Shown here: positions 11,681 to 24,613 of the stretch, piece after piece
How the letters are laid out: the number at the start of each line of letters is the position of its first letter
Numbering within the stretch: position 1 is the stretch's first letter
NCBI GenBank assembly: GCA_022559845.1
Contig: CM040120.1
Coordinates: 170,978,334 to 171,042,333 of the forward strand
From: Amorphophallus konjac
Taxonomy: Eukaryota > Streptophyta > Magnoliopsida > Alismatales > Araceae
Length of the DNA: 64,000 bases
Reading direction: 5' to 3'
The notes under the pieces: model-generated
The model's database searches: none
What the model was told of the DNA's origin: nothing
The model's input: the letters and a program-made list of their open reading frames with translations, nothing else
Position numbers and translations under genes: made by a program

Positions 11681-14600
11681 TGTAACAACCCTGATAAAAG
11701 CAAGATTTATAAATAAATCAAATTGAAAATAAAAGATAAGTAAATAAATGATAAAACTGAAAATGGAAAAAAATTAAACCCTGATGAAAATAACGCCGCA
11801 GATAAAGGCGCTACTTGACAAGAAACGCCCTCACCTAAGGCGTGTTTTTGAGAAAGGACGCCCACATTTCAAGGCGTCAAATCTTAAACAACCAAAATTA
11901 CATAAAAAGGCAAGTAATTGTAACGCCCTTTACTTGGACGCGTTTCCACAAGAAACGACGCATGCCAAGGCGTCAATTTAAATTCGACGCCCTTACCTAG
12001 GACGTAATTCAGTTTATGTTCCGTTCGAACCAGGAACTTATCCAGGGTAAGTGATAACTATGGGAAAGAGTTCGAATGTAGTAATGACTCCATCATGGAA
12101 GTGTTACTTCCAATCGAACACTAACCTTATTAGGATTTCCAAAATCCTATAAATACCTTGATGGATCGAACCCTAGAAAGCTATTTGGTCGATCGTCTCT
12201 GCTACGGTAGGTAAAGAACTAACAGTTCTTCCTTATTTCTTTCTCTGTTTACTATTATGTGAAGAACATGAATTGATTCTTCATCCTCTTTTGTTTATAG
12301 GGAATCTGACTATCGTCCGTGAAGAACAGGTGGGTTCTTCCTTTGGTTTTCCTTCTCTTCCGATAGGATCGTATGAAGAATAAATCTTCTTCATCTTCTT
12401 CCACTAACAGGTCGAGGAGCTCTTAATCTACTGAAGAACGTGGGTTCTTCATCAACAAACGACTGTGTCTATTCGTGCCTCCTCTGCCTTGCTGCTGATA
12501 TTGAATTCAAAAGCTTCAGAATACTCTGTTTATAAAACAGAGTATCGTTCTTTTCTTCCCAGAACCTGCATCCGTTCAAAATATTCATAGAGGTAGGATT
12601 TTCTCAGGGATTGTAGCCCAAACTAGCATATTAATATTGATAACATCATCCGTTAATACCTGCATATAGATTTCATGCGTTTCGGTTAGTTCTAAAGAGT
12701 TTTGAAATAGACGCCCTTATCAAGGACGCTACATTAAAAGACACGACCACGACTAGGTCGTCAATTTAATATTTGACGCCCTGCACACGGACGTCAATTT
12801 CTCTTAATTAATAAACACCATGTTTAAAAATTATATATCAATGCAAACATGATTCTAAATTAATGCATGGTCAATCTCTTGTAATCCTGCTATTTCTTAT
12901 GGTACTGACCATATACCATGTTTCCTGAAATTTCATTGTCTCGAAACTTGTAAACTTGTGAATTAACGACCTTGTCCAGATCATCTTTTCTTGAACTGAC
13001 GCCCCATACTAGGGCGCCTTCTGTAAACTAACGCCCCTGTCCAAGGCGCGTTTCATTAAAATTTCCAGATTTATAATATTCTGCAAAACTAGAAATATTG
13101 AAAGGACGACTGCTGTACACGTCGTCAAATCTAATATAAATGCCCCTGATTAAGGCGTTAATGACATGAAAAACGACTTTACCAAAGTCGCTACTTTCTG
13201 CATTACTGATTTTTCCTGATTACTGTTATCCGAGGGATTCATTACATATATTTATATATAGGCACTATTACTCCACTCCGTGAGTATAGTCCCATGTTTT
13301 CTACGATGATTTATCGCATTACACACTCAATTCTCATTGACATACAAGCTCTCCTTTGGACATTCCGTTCCTTTGGACTAGCAAGTTAGTCATAGAGACC
13401 TCCGTAAGACTCCTCGCCGCCTTAGATTCCCTCAACGCCGACTGAGCTGGTTGTACCATAAAAACCCATTACACAATCTTTGCCATGTCCCTCTATAGAA
13501 ACATGGTGATACCGGCCCTCATGTCATGCCATGAGTGTGATATGAGAATTATCTTAATGAACGGGGAAGAATATGCCGTTGTTATGATGTTCTTGTAAAC
13601 CCCAATTCTATATCAAACTTGGTGTTCTTGTGAACCTCAATTCTATATTAAGAATGAGGACGTCTTGCCATTGAGGTGCTATTCATATGGACCTCAATTC
13701 TATATAAAAGAGTGTCTCTACTTACTTATCATTGTACCCGAGTGAAGGGAACCAATTCCACCTAGTTTTATCGAAAGTGTGATTGTACCGTTATTATCGC
13801 CTATTGGTGTCAAAAGTCATATTTTTGGACTCTAATCTCTCAAAGTTGTCTTACATGAATACAAGCTTGCTTATTGAAATTCCATGATGGCTATACACAA
13901 AAAAAATAGATGTTAAAAATACATGACTAATGTCTGCGCATATAGGGCCCGATCTGGTCCTGGGAGGAGCACCCGAAAGTACTTGTGCCCATGGGAGTTG
14001 ATTGATCACGGTATTAGCATTATACCGAAGTGCATGACTAGCTTGATTGAACATTCCACAAATCTTGTGCTTGACTTGATATTACATGACTTGAGTGGCC
14101 CGAAAAAAGGGTAATTACTTGCGTGTTTGAACGTGATAGCCAAATTTCATCTTGACATGGTAAAGTACTTGCTTGAATATCTTGATATCATTTGATATAA
14201 GTTCTTGAAAGTTCATGACTAGTTCTCCTTGTTACCTTATCGTTATATTCTCTTTCTATCTTGACGTTTTATGCGAGCATGCATAGCTATAGTGCATTCA
14301 TGAAAGATATAATTACTTAAACCCCTTGCTAGTTCCTGAGATATAATTTCCTACTGAGCGTTCGCTCACTCCGTGTTGTCCTTACTTTTCAGGTAAGTCC
14401 GATGATGAGGAAAGTCAATCGGATGGGGAGAATCAAGAGTGAAAGAGCTAGAGCTTTTCCAAGTGTCATCTAGTCTTTTATGTATTTCTTGAGTCAAATG
14501 TGTACTTTTCTTTTTTTTTGAATAGAGTATTGGGTTTGTAATAGACTATTTATTATGAAGAAATAAATGGATTGGGTTATCTTTACTTTTGCGCATCTCT

Positions 14601-14693
14601 GTCTTTGTGTCGAATACACTTCTACTCTGATTGACATGATTGATATAAACTCGTCACGCATCTCCGGGTATCTTCCGCTCTCGGGGCGTGACA
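11681..14693 (+). repeat. Element D 5' LTR
   Basis: A 3013-bp LTR, the direct repeat of 19298-22311. TATAAATA is at 12148-12155. Downstream lie repeated GAAGAAC...GTTCTTC hairpins (12250-12450), an 11-bp perfect hairpin (12521-12545) and many short GACGCC/GGCGTC-type inverted repeats (11794-11990 and 12708-13190). Three near-copies of an A-C-C-[C/T]-CAATTCTATAT phrase lie at about 13595-13705. I see no gene in it. Confidence 0.95.
12148..12155 (+). promoter_or_regulatory. LTR TATA box of element D
   Basis: TATAAATA; the 3' LTR copy is at 19765-19772. Transcription would be expected to start near 12180. Confidence 0.65.
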
Positions 14694-14700
14694 GTTTTTG

Positions 14701-14713
14701 TGGTATCAGAGCC
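14701..14713 (+). other. Primer-binding site of element D
   Basis: TGGTATCAGAGCC, matching the 3' end of initiator methionine tRNA, seven bases after the 5' LTR end. Confidence 0.95.
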
Positions 14714-14867
14714 TAGGGTATTCAATTCCTAGGAAACCCAAGTCCAAGGATAAGTTTTAAACATTTAACCAGTGAGATTGGGTAGAACCAAGGGTTAAAA
14801 TTAACATAGAAATACTAGTCTTTAAATACAAATCACGTATTAATATAGTTATGGTAATTGTAGGATA

Positions 14868-17800
14868 ATGGCTGCCGAACGTGCTCAATGGCGCAACATG
14901 CAGTGTACACTGCAAGGCATGACTCAAGTGCTGCAACAAGTAACACAAGGAGGTGGACAACGAGCAGGAAGTCTCCACCAGACTTTCAAGAACATGAACC
15001 CGCCCAAGTTCACGGGTTCTACTGATCCAGATGACGCTGAACACTGGATTAGGGAAACAGAACGAATATTCCATGTTATGCAATGCACGGATCAAGATAA
15101 GGTCTTATTAGCTACTTTTCAGTTAAAAAGGGATGCTAGGTGCTGGTGGGAATCAATAGAGGCTACTCTAAATCAAGACCAAGTTACATGGGCGGAAGTC
15201 GTTGAACACTTCAATGCAAAATATTTTTCAGACCGAGTGCAGGAAAAGAAGGCTGCAGAATTTGCTGCATTAAAGCAACGATCTTCGTCAGTGGCCGAGT
15301 ATGAGGCCCAATTCTCTAGATTGTCTCGGTATGCTAAGCATCTAGTTAGCACCAAGAAAATGAAAGCTAGGAGGTTTCTTAATGGGCTCAGGCCCAAGCT
15401 ATTACCCAACTGGCGCCGATGGACATTCAGGTCTACTCGGAGATAGTACGTCGAGCTCAACTATTAGAAGATGCCACGGAACTGTCTTATAGGATTCGTG
15501 GTAAGGATAAGAAGGAACAAGTTACAGGATCGGGTTCCTTTAAACCCAACTTCCAGAAAAGGCCTAGCAATGGAGGAGCATCCTCACAAGACCAAAAGTT
15601 CAAGAAGACCAAGCCCTTCTCTATCACCACTACCTCTTCAAATACAGTGTGCAAACATTGTGATAAAGCGGGTCATAGAGCAGAAGAATGCTGGAGGAAA
15701 CTTGGAGCATGTCTCCGTTGTGGGAGTCGTGAGCATCGGATTCCCGATTGCCCACTACTAAATAACCAAGCCGATGACGGAAAGCGCCCAGTAACCAAGA
15801 ATGCTCGTCTTCATGCAATCAAGGAGACCGAGCGAGAAGAAGAAGGTGGCTTAGTGGAAGGTACATTGAAAGTTTGTTCCAAGAATGCATATGTCTTAAT
15901 TGATACTGGTGCATCGCATTCTATTATTTCTAAGAAGTTCGCTGACCCATTACCCCTAGAACCGGAATGGATGAAATTAGTTTTGTCTACTCCTCTGGGT
16001 GACGAGACTGATATTACACATCATTACCAAAACTGTGAAGTATTGGTTCAGGGTAGAAATCTCCCTATCGATTTCATATGTTTAGATCTGAAGGAGTATG
16101 ATGTCATACTAGGAGCAGATTGGTTATCCAAGTATCAGGCAACGGTTGATTGCCGCAATAGCAAGGTTACATTCAAGGAATTTCCAGAACTAATCTTTAC
16201 TAGCCCCAAGGGTCGAAGCATATCCCCTCTTATTTCAGCTCTCCGAGCTAGCAAGCTCATCAGGAAAGGATGTGCATCTTTCCTTACCTTTGTCACAGTT
16301 AAAGAAGCTAAGGAAGCTAAGCTAGAAGACATTCCAGTGGTGCAGGAATTTCCGGATGTGTTTCCGGAAGATTTGCCGGGATTACCCTCGCAAAGAGAAG
16401 TGGCCTTCACCATTGACTTAGTCCCTGGTGCTGGTCCGATTTCAAGGGCACCTTATAGGATGTCACCTGCTAAACTCAAGGAGTTAAAAGAGCAATTGAT
16501 GGAACTCATTAAGAAAGGATTCATTAGACCAAGTACTTCCCCGTGGGGAGTGCCTGTATTATTCGTAAAGAAGAAAGACGGATCCATGAGGTTATGCATC
16601 GACTATCGACAGTTGAATCATCTCACTATCAAGAACAAGTATTCACTGCCGAGAATCGATGAATTGTTTGATCAAATTTCAGGATCCAAGTACTTTTCCA
16701 AAATTGATCTTAGGTCAGGATATCACCAACTAAGAATCAAGGACGAGGATATTCATAAAACCGCATTCAGAAGCAGGTATGGCCATTATGAATTTGTTGT
16801 TATGCCTTTCGGACTAACGAATGCCCCTGCTGCCTTTATGCAGTTAATGAGTAGAATATTCAGGCCTTATTTGGATCAATTCGTGGTGGTCTTTATTGAT
16901 GATATATTGATTTATTCCAAGACGAAGGAAGAGCATGAGGAACATTTGAGGATTGCATTATGAATATTGAGGGAAAACCAATTATATGCAAAACTTAGCA
17001 AGTGTGAATTCTGGCTTGAAGAAGTGACTTTTCTCGGACATGTTATATCAAAGGATGGCTTGTCTGTAGACCCATCAAAGGTTGAAGCTGTAAGGAACTG
17101 GGAAAGACCGACCAATGCTAGCGAGATCCGAAGTTTCCTAGGTCTTGCCGGCTATTACAGGCGATTCATCAAGGATTTCTCTAAAATCGCCGTGCCACTT
17201 ACGAGGTTAACTCGCAAGGAGATCCGATATGAATGGGATGAGGAATGTGAAAGAAGCTTCCAAACTCTCAAGGATCATCTTACTACAGCTCCTATCTTAG
17301 CATTGCCACTTGAAGGAGAAAAGTTCGAGGTATACACTGATGCTTCTGGCATTGGCCTCGGGTGTGTTCTAATGCAACAAGGGAAGGTTATAGCCTACTC
17401 TTCTCGTCAATTAAAGAAGCATGAAGAGAACTACCCCGTCCATGACTTAGAATTGGCCGCGGTAGTATTTGCACTCAAAATATGGAGATATTATCTTTAT
17501 GGAGTACAGTTTACTGTATACTCCGATCACAAGAGTCTCAAATATCTTTTCTCACAGAAGGAACTAAATATGAGGTAAAGACGATGGCTGGAATATCTCA
17601 AGGACTTCGACTTCAATATACAATATCATCCCGGAAAGGGTAATTATGTTACTGATGCCCTTAGTCGAAAGCCGAGAGCACTGTTAGCCAATTGTCTGAT
17701 TCAAGAATGGAAATTGCTAGAACAATTCTCTGAACTCAATATAAGCATGGACACGGACCCTAGATGTGTCACATTATCTCATGTAAGCATACAGTCAGAT

Positions 17801-19201
17801 TTATTGTCTGAAATACAAGCACTTCAGAATGATGATCCTGCATTAGTAGAAATCAAGGGCAGATTAGAAGGACAATCGGACTTCCAATTAACTTCTGATG
17901 GAAGATTAATGTTCAAGAATAGAACTTGTATACCGGACTGCCCAGAATTGAAGAAGAAGGTCTTAGATGAAGCTCATAGGTCAAGGTATACGATTCATCC
18001 TGGATCTACCAAAATGTACCAAGATGTAAAAAGAAATTTTTGGTGGCCCAACATGAAGAGAGAAATAGCGGACTACGTATCACGCTGTCTCACATGCCAA
18101 CAAGTCAAGGCGGAACACCAAAAGCCTGCTGGAAAACTACATCCTCTAGATATCCCTAAATGGAAGTGGGAGGATATTGGTATGGATTTCATCATGGGTT
18201 TATCTAAATCAAAAAGAGGACATGATGGAATATGGGTTATCATTGACCGATTGACTAAATCAGGGCATTTCTTGCCAATCAAGAGTCGATGGTCAGTTGA
18301 TGTCTTAGCTGCACTATACATCAAGGAAATAGTCAGATTACATGGTATTCCTATTTCAATCGTGTCTGACAGAGATCCCCGTTTTACTTCTCATTTTTGG
18401 AAAGGACTACAACAGTCGTTGGGGACGAGACTTAGCTTTAGTACAGCCTTTCATCCTCAAACGGATGGTTAGACCGAGAGAACCAATCAAGTAGTCGAAG
18501 ATATGCTAAGAGCATGCATTACTGATTTTGGTGGAAACTGGTATGATCACTTGCCTCTGGTTGAATTTGCATACAATAATAGCTACCAGGCAAGTATACG
18601 AATGGCACCTTTTGAAGCCTTATACGGAAGGAGTTGTCGATCACCCTTATGCTGGGACGAAGTTGGAGAGAAACAACTATTAGGTCCAGACATGGTAAGG
18701 GACACTACCGAGAAGATACAATTGATCAGAGAAAGACTACAAGTTGCTCAGTCTAGACAAAAAGCTTATGCCGACACGAGAAGAAGAGATCTTGAATTCC
18801 AAGTTGGAGATCATGTATTTCTCAAGATATCGCCTGGACGTGGAATATGAAGATTTGGTGTTAAGCGTAAGCTTACACCAAGATTTATCGGACCTTTTGA
18901 GATACTAGAAAGAGTTGGCGAGGTTGCTTATCGCATCGCATTGCCACCTCAACTATCCGAAGTACATGATGTGTTCCACATATCTATGTTAAAGAAGTAT
19001 GTGCATGATCCATCACATATTATTGAGCATGGAAATCTAGTAATTCAGAAAGATCTCACATATGAGCAGAAGCCCATAAGAATACTAGATCGAGAAGTAC
19101 GTACCCTAAGGAATAAGGTTATTCCCATGCTAAAAGTACAATGGAATAAGAATTCAGAACATGAAGCTACATGGGAGACCGAGGAATCTATGAGGAACTG
19201 A
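14868..19201 (+). pseudogene. Element D gag-pol polyprotein (one frameshift, four stops)
   Basis: Gag starts at 14868 (MAAERAQW). Its capsid-like core includes HWIRETERIF, WWESIEA and FNAKYFSD segments. A frameshift near 15405 moves to a single frame that continues to the TGA at 19199-19201. In that frame: two CCHC zinc knuckles (15650-15750), protease LIDTGASHS (about 15897), RT with [10 protein letters not shown] and [10 protein letters not shown] (active-site aspartates near 16900), RNase H YTDASG (about 17335), integrase zinc region and core with [15 protein letters not shown] and VEFAYNNS, then a GPFEIL patch and a chromodomain-like terminus with VIPMLKVQWNK and ATWETEESM. Stops are at 16961-16963 (TGA), 17576-17578 (TAA), 18470-18472 (TAG) and 18848-18850 (TGA); each could arise from one C-to-T change in CGA, CAA or CAG. 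Confidence 0.95.
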
Positions 19202-19281
19202 TTTCCAGAGTTATTCTAGAAGGTATGTACTCTACACTCTCTATATAAATATATGCTATGGAATTTGGGGACCAAATTCTT

Positions 19282-19297
19282 TTTAAGTAGGGGAGGA
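19282..19297 (+). other. Polypurine tract of element D
   Basis: AAGTAGGGGAGGA-type purine run immediately before the 3' LTR start TGTAACAACC. Confidence 0.85.
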
Positions 19298-22200
19298 TGT
19301 AACAACCCTGATAAAAGCAAGATTTATAAATAAATCAAATTGAAAATAAAAGATAAGTAAATAAATGATAAAACTGAAAATGGAAAAAAATTAAACCCTG
19401 ATGAAAATAACGCCGCAGATAAAGGCGCTACTTGACAAGAAACGCCCTCACCTAAGGCGTGTTTTTGAGAAAGGACGCCCACATTTCAAGGCGTCAAATC
19501 TTAAACAACCAAAATTACATAAAAAGGCAAGTAATTGTAACGCCCTTTACTTGGACGCATTTTCACAAGAAACGACGCATGCCAAGGCGTCAATTTAAAT
19601 TCGACGCCCTTACCTAGGACGTAATTCAGTTTATGTTCCGTTCGAACCAGGAACTTATCCAGGGTAAGTGATAACTATGGGAAAGAGTTCGAATGTAGTA
19701 ATGACTCCATCATGGAAGTGTTACTTCCAATCGAACACTAACCTTATTAGGATTTCCAAAATCCTATAAATACCTTGATGGATCGAACCCTAGAAAGCTA
19801 TTTGGTCGATCGTCTCTGCTACGGTAGGTAAAGAACTAACAGTTCTTCCTTATTTCTTTCTCTGTTTACTATTATGTGAAGAACATGAATTGATTCTTCA
19901 TCCTCTTTTGTTTATAGGGAATCTGACTGTCGTCCGTGAAGAACAGGTGGGTTCTTCCTTTGGTTTTCCTTCTCTTCCGATAGGATCGTATGAAGAATAA
20001 ATCTTCTTCATCTTCTTCCACTAACAGGTCGAGGAGCTCTAAATCTACTGAAGAACGTGGGTTCTTCATCAACAAACGACTGTGTCTGTTCGTGCCTCCT
20101 CTGCCTTGCTACTGGTATTGAATTCAAAAGCTTCAGAATACTCTATTTATAAAACAGAGTATCGTTCTTTTCTTCCCAGAACCTGCATCCGTTCAAAATC
20201 TTCATAGAGGTAGGATTTTCTCAGGGATTGTAGCCCAAACTAGCATATTAATATTTATAACATCATCCGTTAATACCTGCATATAGATTTCATGCGTTTC
20301 GGTTAGTTCTAAAGAGTTTTGAAATAGACGCCCTTATCAAGGACGCTACATTAAAAGACACGACCACGACTAGGTCGTCAATTTAATATTTGACGCCCTA
20401 CACACGGACGTCAATTTCTCTTAATTAATAAACACCATGTTTAAAAATTATATATCAATGCAAACATGATTCTAAATTAATGCATGGTCAATCTCTTGTA
20501 ATCCTGCTATTTCTTATGGTACTGACCATATACCATGTTTCCTGAAATTTCATTGTCTCGAAACTTATAAACTTGTGAATTAACGACCTTGTCCAGATCG
20601 TCTTTTCTTGAACTGACGCCCCATACCAGGGCACCTTCTGTAAACTAACGCCCCTGTCTAGGGCGCGTTTCATTAAAATTTCCAGATTTATAATATTCTG
20701 TAAAACTAGAAATATTGAAAGGACGACTGCTGTACACGTCGTCAAATCTAATATAAACGCCCCTGATTAAGGTGTTAATGACATGAAAAATGACTTTACC
20801 AAAGTCGCTACTTTCTGCACTACTGATTTTTCCTGATTACTGTTATCCGAGGGATTCATTACATATATTTATATATATGCACTATTACTCCACTCCGTGA
20901 GTATAGTCCCATGTTTTCTACGATGATTTATCGCATTACACACTCAATTCTCATTGACATACAAGCTCTCCCTTGGACATTCCGTTCCTTTGGACTAGCG
21001 AGTTAGTCATAGAGACCTCCGTAAGACACCTCGCCGCCTTGGATTCCCTCAAGGCCGACTGAGCTAGTTGTACCATAAAAACCCATTACACAATCTTTGC
21101 CATGTCCCTCTATAGAAACATGGTGATACCGGCCCTCATGTCATGCCATGAGTGTGATATGAGAATTATCTTAATGAACGGGGAAGAATATGCCGTTGTT
21201 ATGATGTTCTTGTAAACCCCAATTCTATATCAAACTTGATGTTCTTGTGAACCTCAATTCTATATTAAGAATGAGGACGTCTTGCCATTGAGGTGCTATT
21301 CATATGGACCTCAATTCTATATAAAAGAGTGTCTCTACTTACTTATCATGGTACCCGAGTGAAGGGAACCAATTCCACCTAGTTTTATTGAAAGTGTGAT
21401 TGTACCGTTATTATCGCCTATTGGTGTCAAAAGTCATATTTTTGGACTCTAATCTCTCAAAGTTGTCTTACATGACTACAAGCTTGCTTATTGAAATTCC
21501 ATGATGGCTATACACAAAAAAAAGTGGATGTTAAAAATACATGACTAATGCCTACGCATATAGGGCCCGATCTGGTCCTGGGAGGAGCACCCGAAAGTAC
21601 TTGTGCCCATGGGAGTTGATTGATCACGGTATTGGCATTATACCGAAGTGCATGACTAGCTTGATTGAACATTCCACAAATCTTGTGCTTGACTTGATAT
21701 TACATGACTTGAGTGGCCCGAAAAAAGGGTAATTACTTACGTGTTTGAACGTGATAGCCAAATTTCATCTTGACATGGTAAAGTACTTGCTTGAATATCT
21801 TGATATCATTTGATATAAGTTCTTGAAAGTTCATGACTAGTTCTCCTTGTTACCTTATCGTTATATTCTCTTTCTATCTTGTCGTTTTATGCGAGCATGC
21901 ATAGCTATAGTGCATTCATGAAAGATGTAATTACTTAAACCCCTTTGCTAGTTCCTGAGATATAATTTCCTACTGAGCGTTCGCTCACTCCGTGTTGTCC
22001 TTACTTTTCAGGTAAGTCCGACGATGAGGAAAGTCAATCGGATGGGGAGAATCAAGAGTGAAAGAGCTAGAGCTTTTCCAAGTGTCATCTAGTCTTTTAT
22101 GTATTTCTTGAGTCAAATGTGTACTTTTCTTTTTTTTGAATAGAGTATTGGGTTTGTAATAGACTATTTATTATGAAGAAATAAATGGATTGGGTTATCT

Positions 22201-22311
22201 TTACTTTTGCGCATCTCTGTCTTTGTGTCAAATACACTTCTACTCTGATTGACATGATTGATATAAACTCGTCACGCATCTCCGGGTATCTTCCGCTCTC
22301 GGGGCGTGACA
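19298..22311 (+). repeat. Element D 3' LTR
   Basis: A 3014-bp direct repeat of 11681-14693 with about 1.4 percent substitutions by eye and single-base length changes in homopolymers. It ends GTGACA and is followed by the CAAGA target duplication at 22312-22316. Confidence 0.95.
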
Positions 22312-22316
22312 CAAGA

Positions 22317-23358
22317 TGTCATCGATGAAGACGATGATGAATTGGTCCAGATATGGCTAGAAAACACTGTTCATAAGTTGCATAAATGATGCTGGGGCAT
22401 TAGTTAACCTGGACGGCATTACCACGAATTCATAGTGGCCATAACGACTTCGAAAAGCTGATTTATAAATATCCTCTTCTTTAATTCTAAGCCGATGATA
22501 ACCTGATCTGAGGTCAATCTTGGAGAAGTATTCTGCTCCCAAAAGCTGATCAAAGAGCTCATTAATACGCGGCAACGGATACTTATTTTTAATTGTAAGT
22601 TGATTCAGTCACCGGTAATCGATGCATAGCCTTAAAGAACCATCCTTCTTTTTGACAAATAGAACCGGCGCACCCCAAGGGGATGTGCTAGGTCTGATAA
22701 AGCCCTTATGCAGTAGTTCCTGCAACTACTTCTTTAGTTCTTTGAGTTCTATGGGGGACATCCTGTAAGGGGCTATAGAAACAGGTGCTGCTCCTGGAAT
22801 AAGTTCAATAGTGAAGTTTACTTCCCTCTCGGGTGATAAAATGGGTAATTCGGATGGGAACACATCAGGGAACTCATTTACAATAGGAATGTTTGCTAAG
22901 TTAATCTGCTTGGATTCGGTAACAATGACAGAAGCAAGAAAAGTTTCACATCCTTGAGAAATAAGTTTGCAAGCGTGAAGAGAAGATATGATAGTAGGAT
23001 GCTTCTTGTACTTAATGCCAAGGAAAGAAAATCTTGGAAGATCGGGTTTTCGAAAGGATATAATCCTATTGCGGCAATTGATATAAGCATCATGATGTAC
23101 AAGCCAATCTATCCCTAAAATGACATCATAACCTTTCATGTCAAGACATACTAAGTTTGCGGGGAGATTCTGACCTTCTACTATCACTTTGCTATCAGAA
23201 TAATAGTTGGTAAGCTTTGTTCCAGAACCTAAGGGTGTGGAAATAGCGAGATCTGAAGGTATGGGGACTGATGCAATTGATAATGTTTTTGCAAAAGTAA
23301 TGGAGATAAAAGAATGAGAGGCACCAACGTCAAATAGCACAATGTAGGATGAGAACAA
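22317..23358 (-). pseudogene. Element C pol, first half: protease and N-terminal RT
   Basis: The minus-strand frame carries a protease with LFDVGASHSFIS (near 23335; the usual DTGAS has V for T), the segment ILGIDWL, the EFPDVFPSELP linker typical of gypsy pol, SIAPYRMSP at the start of [36 protein letters not shown] and the [13 protein letters not shown] region. It stops at the D insertion inside the RT active-site motif and resumes at 11675. In-frame stops are near 22724, 22605 and 22356. Confidence 0.9.
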
Positions 23359-24384
23359 ATTTGAAGAGTACCTTCCATAAGCCCACCATCCCTGGGCGCT
23401 TCCTCTTCTTCAAAAATGGCATTGAGGCGAGCCTGCCTCCTACGTCCTCCACCAGACGATTGGTCTTTCATAAGGGGGTAATCTGGCATGCGATGCTCCC
23501 TGCTTCCACAATGTAAAGAAGCGCCGAGGCTCTTCCAGCATTCCTCAGCCGAATGGCCAAATTTTTCGCAAAACGTGCAAGTTGTAGCAACTTGCTCCTT
23601 CTCCTCCTTGACCTTCTTTTGCTTATGGGAACTTCCACCATTCCCATTCCTGGATCTTTTCTTACTATCACGACTTTTGTAGGGCTCCGTGATGCTGAAC
23701 TTTTCTTTCTTATAACGCCGATCTGAGCGTCGGCTAGATTCTTCTCCTTTCTCTTTTAATTTTTTGACCTTCTCTAAGGTCCTTTCACACAAATACGCTC
23801 GTTGAACCATTTCCGCATAAGTACGGATGTTTTGGGTCCCGAGCTGCTGAATGAAACCGGGCCGTAACCCGTCCATCAACCGATTTGCCTTCAATAAATC
23901 GGTGCTGATAAGATGTGGTGCGTAAGGTGCAACCCTTGAGAATTGCAGTTCATATTCGGCAACCGTCATCATTCCTTGCCGAAGAGCGGCGAACTCCATA
24001 GACTTTCTCTCTTTTGCGTGCTCAGAAAAGTACTTGGCACGGAATAGGGTAAGAAAACCGTCCCAGGTATGAGGTGCATCGGCCGGAGGTGCTGGAACCG
24101 ACTTCACCATGGCGGGCATCTTTGTTAAGTTGAAAGGTTACGAGATGCACCTTCTCCTGATCGGTGCATTGGATAACATCAAAGATACGATTCATTTCAT
24201 CTATCGAGTTCTCTGCCTCGTCAGGATTAGAAGAACCGAAGAAACGCGGAGGGTTTAAGCTCCGAAAGTTGCGATGCAAATCACTAGCCCTTGCTCCTAC
24301 GCCAGCTTGCGCCATGGTTTGTAATGCCTGAGTGAGGCCAGCAACCGTTTACTGCATGCCATCCCAATTTACGCGATGAGCCAT
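23340..24384 (-). pseudogene. Element C gag (frameshifted)
   Basis: The minus-strand start MAHRVNWDGM is at 24384, with a stop about 11 codons in. Landmarks are LNPPRFFGSSNPDEAE, CTDQEKV and FQLNKDAR; then, after a frameshift between 24120 and 24020, FRAKYFSEHAKERK, MDGLRPGF, a lysine-rich linker, and two CCHC zinc knuckles (CTFCEKFGHSAEEC and CGSREHRMPDY, the last cysteine changed to Y). The domain layout matches gag of D, although the two are clearly different families. A second frameshift near 23350 leads into protease. Not functional. Confidence 0.9.
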
Positions 24385-24613
24385 GGTAAAAATAGGGTAC
24401 CTTAGAGAAAAATAACAACTTGTTATTTCTCGTGAAACTGAAAGGAAAATCAATCTTAAAACTAATTAACTATCTCATCTCAGGTTCTACCCAATTCTCA
24501 CATCGGTATGGAAATTTGTTTCTTAGTTTATAGGTAGGGGACCTTAAACCTTGGACTTATCCTATGACTCTTTTCCTTAAGTCCTGAGACTTAGGCTCTG
24601 ATACCAACTTAAC
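24385..24613 (-). other. Element C leader with primer-binding site
   Basis: The minus strand reads TGGTATCAGAGCC at 24594-24606, the iMet-type primer site, seven bases from the LTR end at 24614 (the same spacer length as in D). The rest is untranslated leader. Confidence 0.9.

Larger units (their letters stand above)
11681..22311 (+). mobile_element. Element D: complete, recent Ty3/gypsy chromovirus (Tekay-like)
   Basis: A 10.6-kb element with two nearly identical LTRs, a primer site, gag-pol with chromodomain, a polypurine tract and a perfect 5-bp target duplication. LTRs start TGTAAC and end GTGACA. By eye the LTRs differ at roughly 43 of 3013 positions (about 1.4 percent), mostly transitions. 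The gag-pol frame is closed by one frameshift and four stops. Clade assignment to Tekay-like chromoviruses rests on domain order, the chromodomain and the iMet primer site. Confidence 0.95.
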
